Notes under the pieces: generated by a model | What the model was told of the DNA's origin: nothing | Database searches by the model: none | The model's input: the letters and a program-made list of their open reading frames with translations, nothing else | Assembly: GCA_024693105.1 (NCBI GenBank) | Contig: JAILLO010000022.1 | Coordinates: forward strand, 1 to 50,316 | Length of the DNA: 50,316 nt | From: Clostridia bacterium | Lineage (GTDB): Bacteria > Bacillota > Clostridia > Peptostreptococcales > Anaerovoracaceae | Direction of reading: 5' to 3' | Shown here: one piece after another, positions 50,098 to 50,316 of the stretch | How positions within the stretch are numbered: position 1 is the first letter of the stretch | Layout: the number at the start of each line of letters is the position of its first letter | Program-made: the position numbers and the translations under genes

Positions 50098-50316
50098 GTA
50101 TTTTTGCCGAAAAAGGCACGCTGAAAGGAAGAAAATTACTCATTCACAGAGAAAAAAAGAGAATTCGTCCCCGAAAACAATGCTCATGTACGGTAAAGAA
50201 GCAAGCAACCGAAAACAATAGATAGACCGCCAGCACTACACTATTCCGAACCAAAGACCAAAAGATAAGCATTTTGAGAAAATCTAAACTTTTGGATTTT
50301 CCTACAATGCCGACTA

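Overview
The window looks like chromosomal DNA of a low-to-mid GC, Gram-positive anaerobe of the Clostridia (Bacillota). The reasons are a codY gene downstream of topA-hslV-hslU, the Bacillota order priA-def-fmt-rsmB-prpC-prkC-rsgA-rpe, a T-box leader ahead of thrS, a Flp/Tad-type secretion operon without a secretin, a membrane-bound pyrophosphatase and AsnA-type asparagine synthesis. I cannot name the species. Almost everything is core genome. I see no prophage, insertion sequence or CRISPR array.

Layout. 1-228: the 3' end of a BaiN/HI0933-type flavoprotein gene. 229-556: two short tandem-repeat arrays around the thrS terminator. 555-2614: thrS with its T-box leader and promoter (minus). 2677-8990: a Tad/Flp pilus-type operon (minus: cpaB, tadZ, tadA, tadB, tadC, then four small membrane-anchored proteins), preceded by a 19-unit hexanucleotide repeat and a consensus promoter. 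9011-19352: the translation/cell-wall-signalling operon priA-def-fmt-yugP-rsmB-prpC-prkC-rsgA-rpe plus a Cys-rich small protein (minus). 19396-21166: queH-asnA (minus). 21242-22144: a YhcC-type radical SAM gene (plus). 22268-22995: tdk (minus). 23089-24839: fifteen tRNA genes read from one strong promoter (minus), with a tRNA-like fragment between tRNA-Thr and tRNA-Tyr. 25044-26952: hflX and a YigZ-family gene (minus). 27024-35697: yraN-comM-dprA-topA-hslV-hslU-codY (minus). 35874-38275: a three-gene polar amino acid ABC importer (plus) with palindromic operator-like sites. 38344-39785: an MBL-fold hydrolase and a HAD phosphatase (minus). 39878-46903: trkA, two tandem TrkH-type subunits and rnr (plus). 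46973-47397: an apparently free-standing non-coding transcription unit (minus). 47608-50097: secG and hppA (minus).

How the genes work together. One block covers translation initiation and modification (def, fmt, rsmB, rsgA, thrS, tRNAs) linked to the PASTA kinase/PP2C pair that senses cell-wall state. The topA-hslVU-codY block, with dprA and comM, joins DNA topology, transformation, regulated proteolysis and nutrient-responsive repression. A CodY-box-like site precedes codY. trkA and the two TrkH subunits form a potassium uptake module, and the nearby pyrophosphatase is of the potassium-dependent sequence type.

Most unusual points: an orphan ~390-nt RNA candidate between rnr and hppA; RNase R with an Asp/Ala-rich insert splitting its first cold-shock domain; a degenerate second TrkH; a Tad ATPase with a non-canonical Walker A; a hexamer repeat between the Tad promoter and cpaB; an ABC ATPase with a shortened segment before its Q-loop; and a broken tRNA-like element in the tRNA array.
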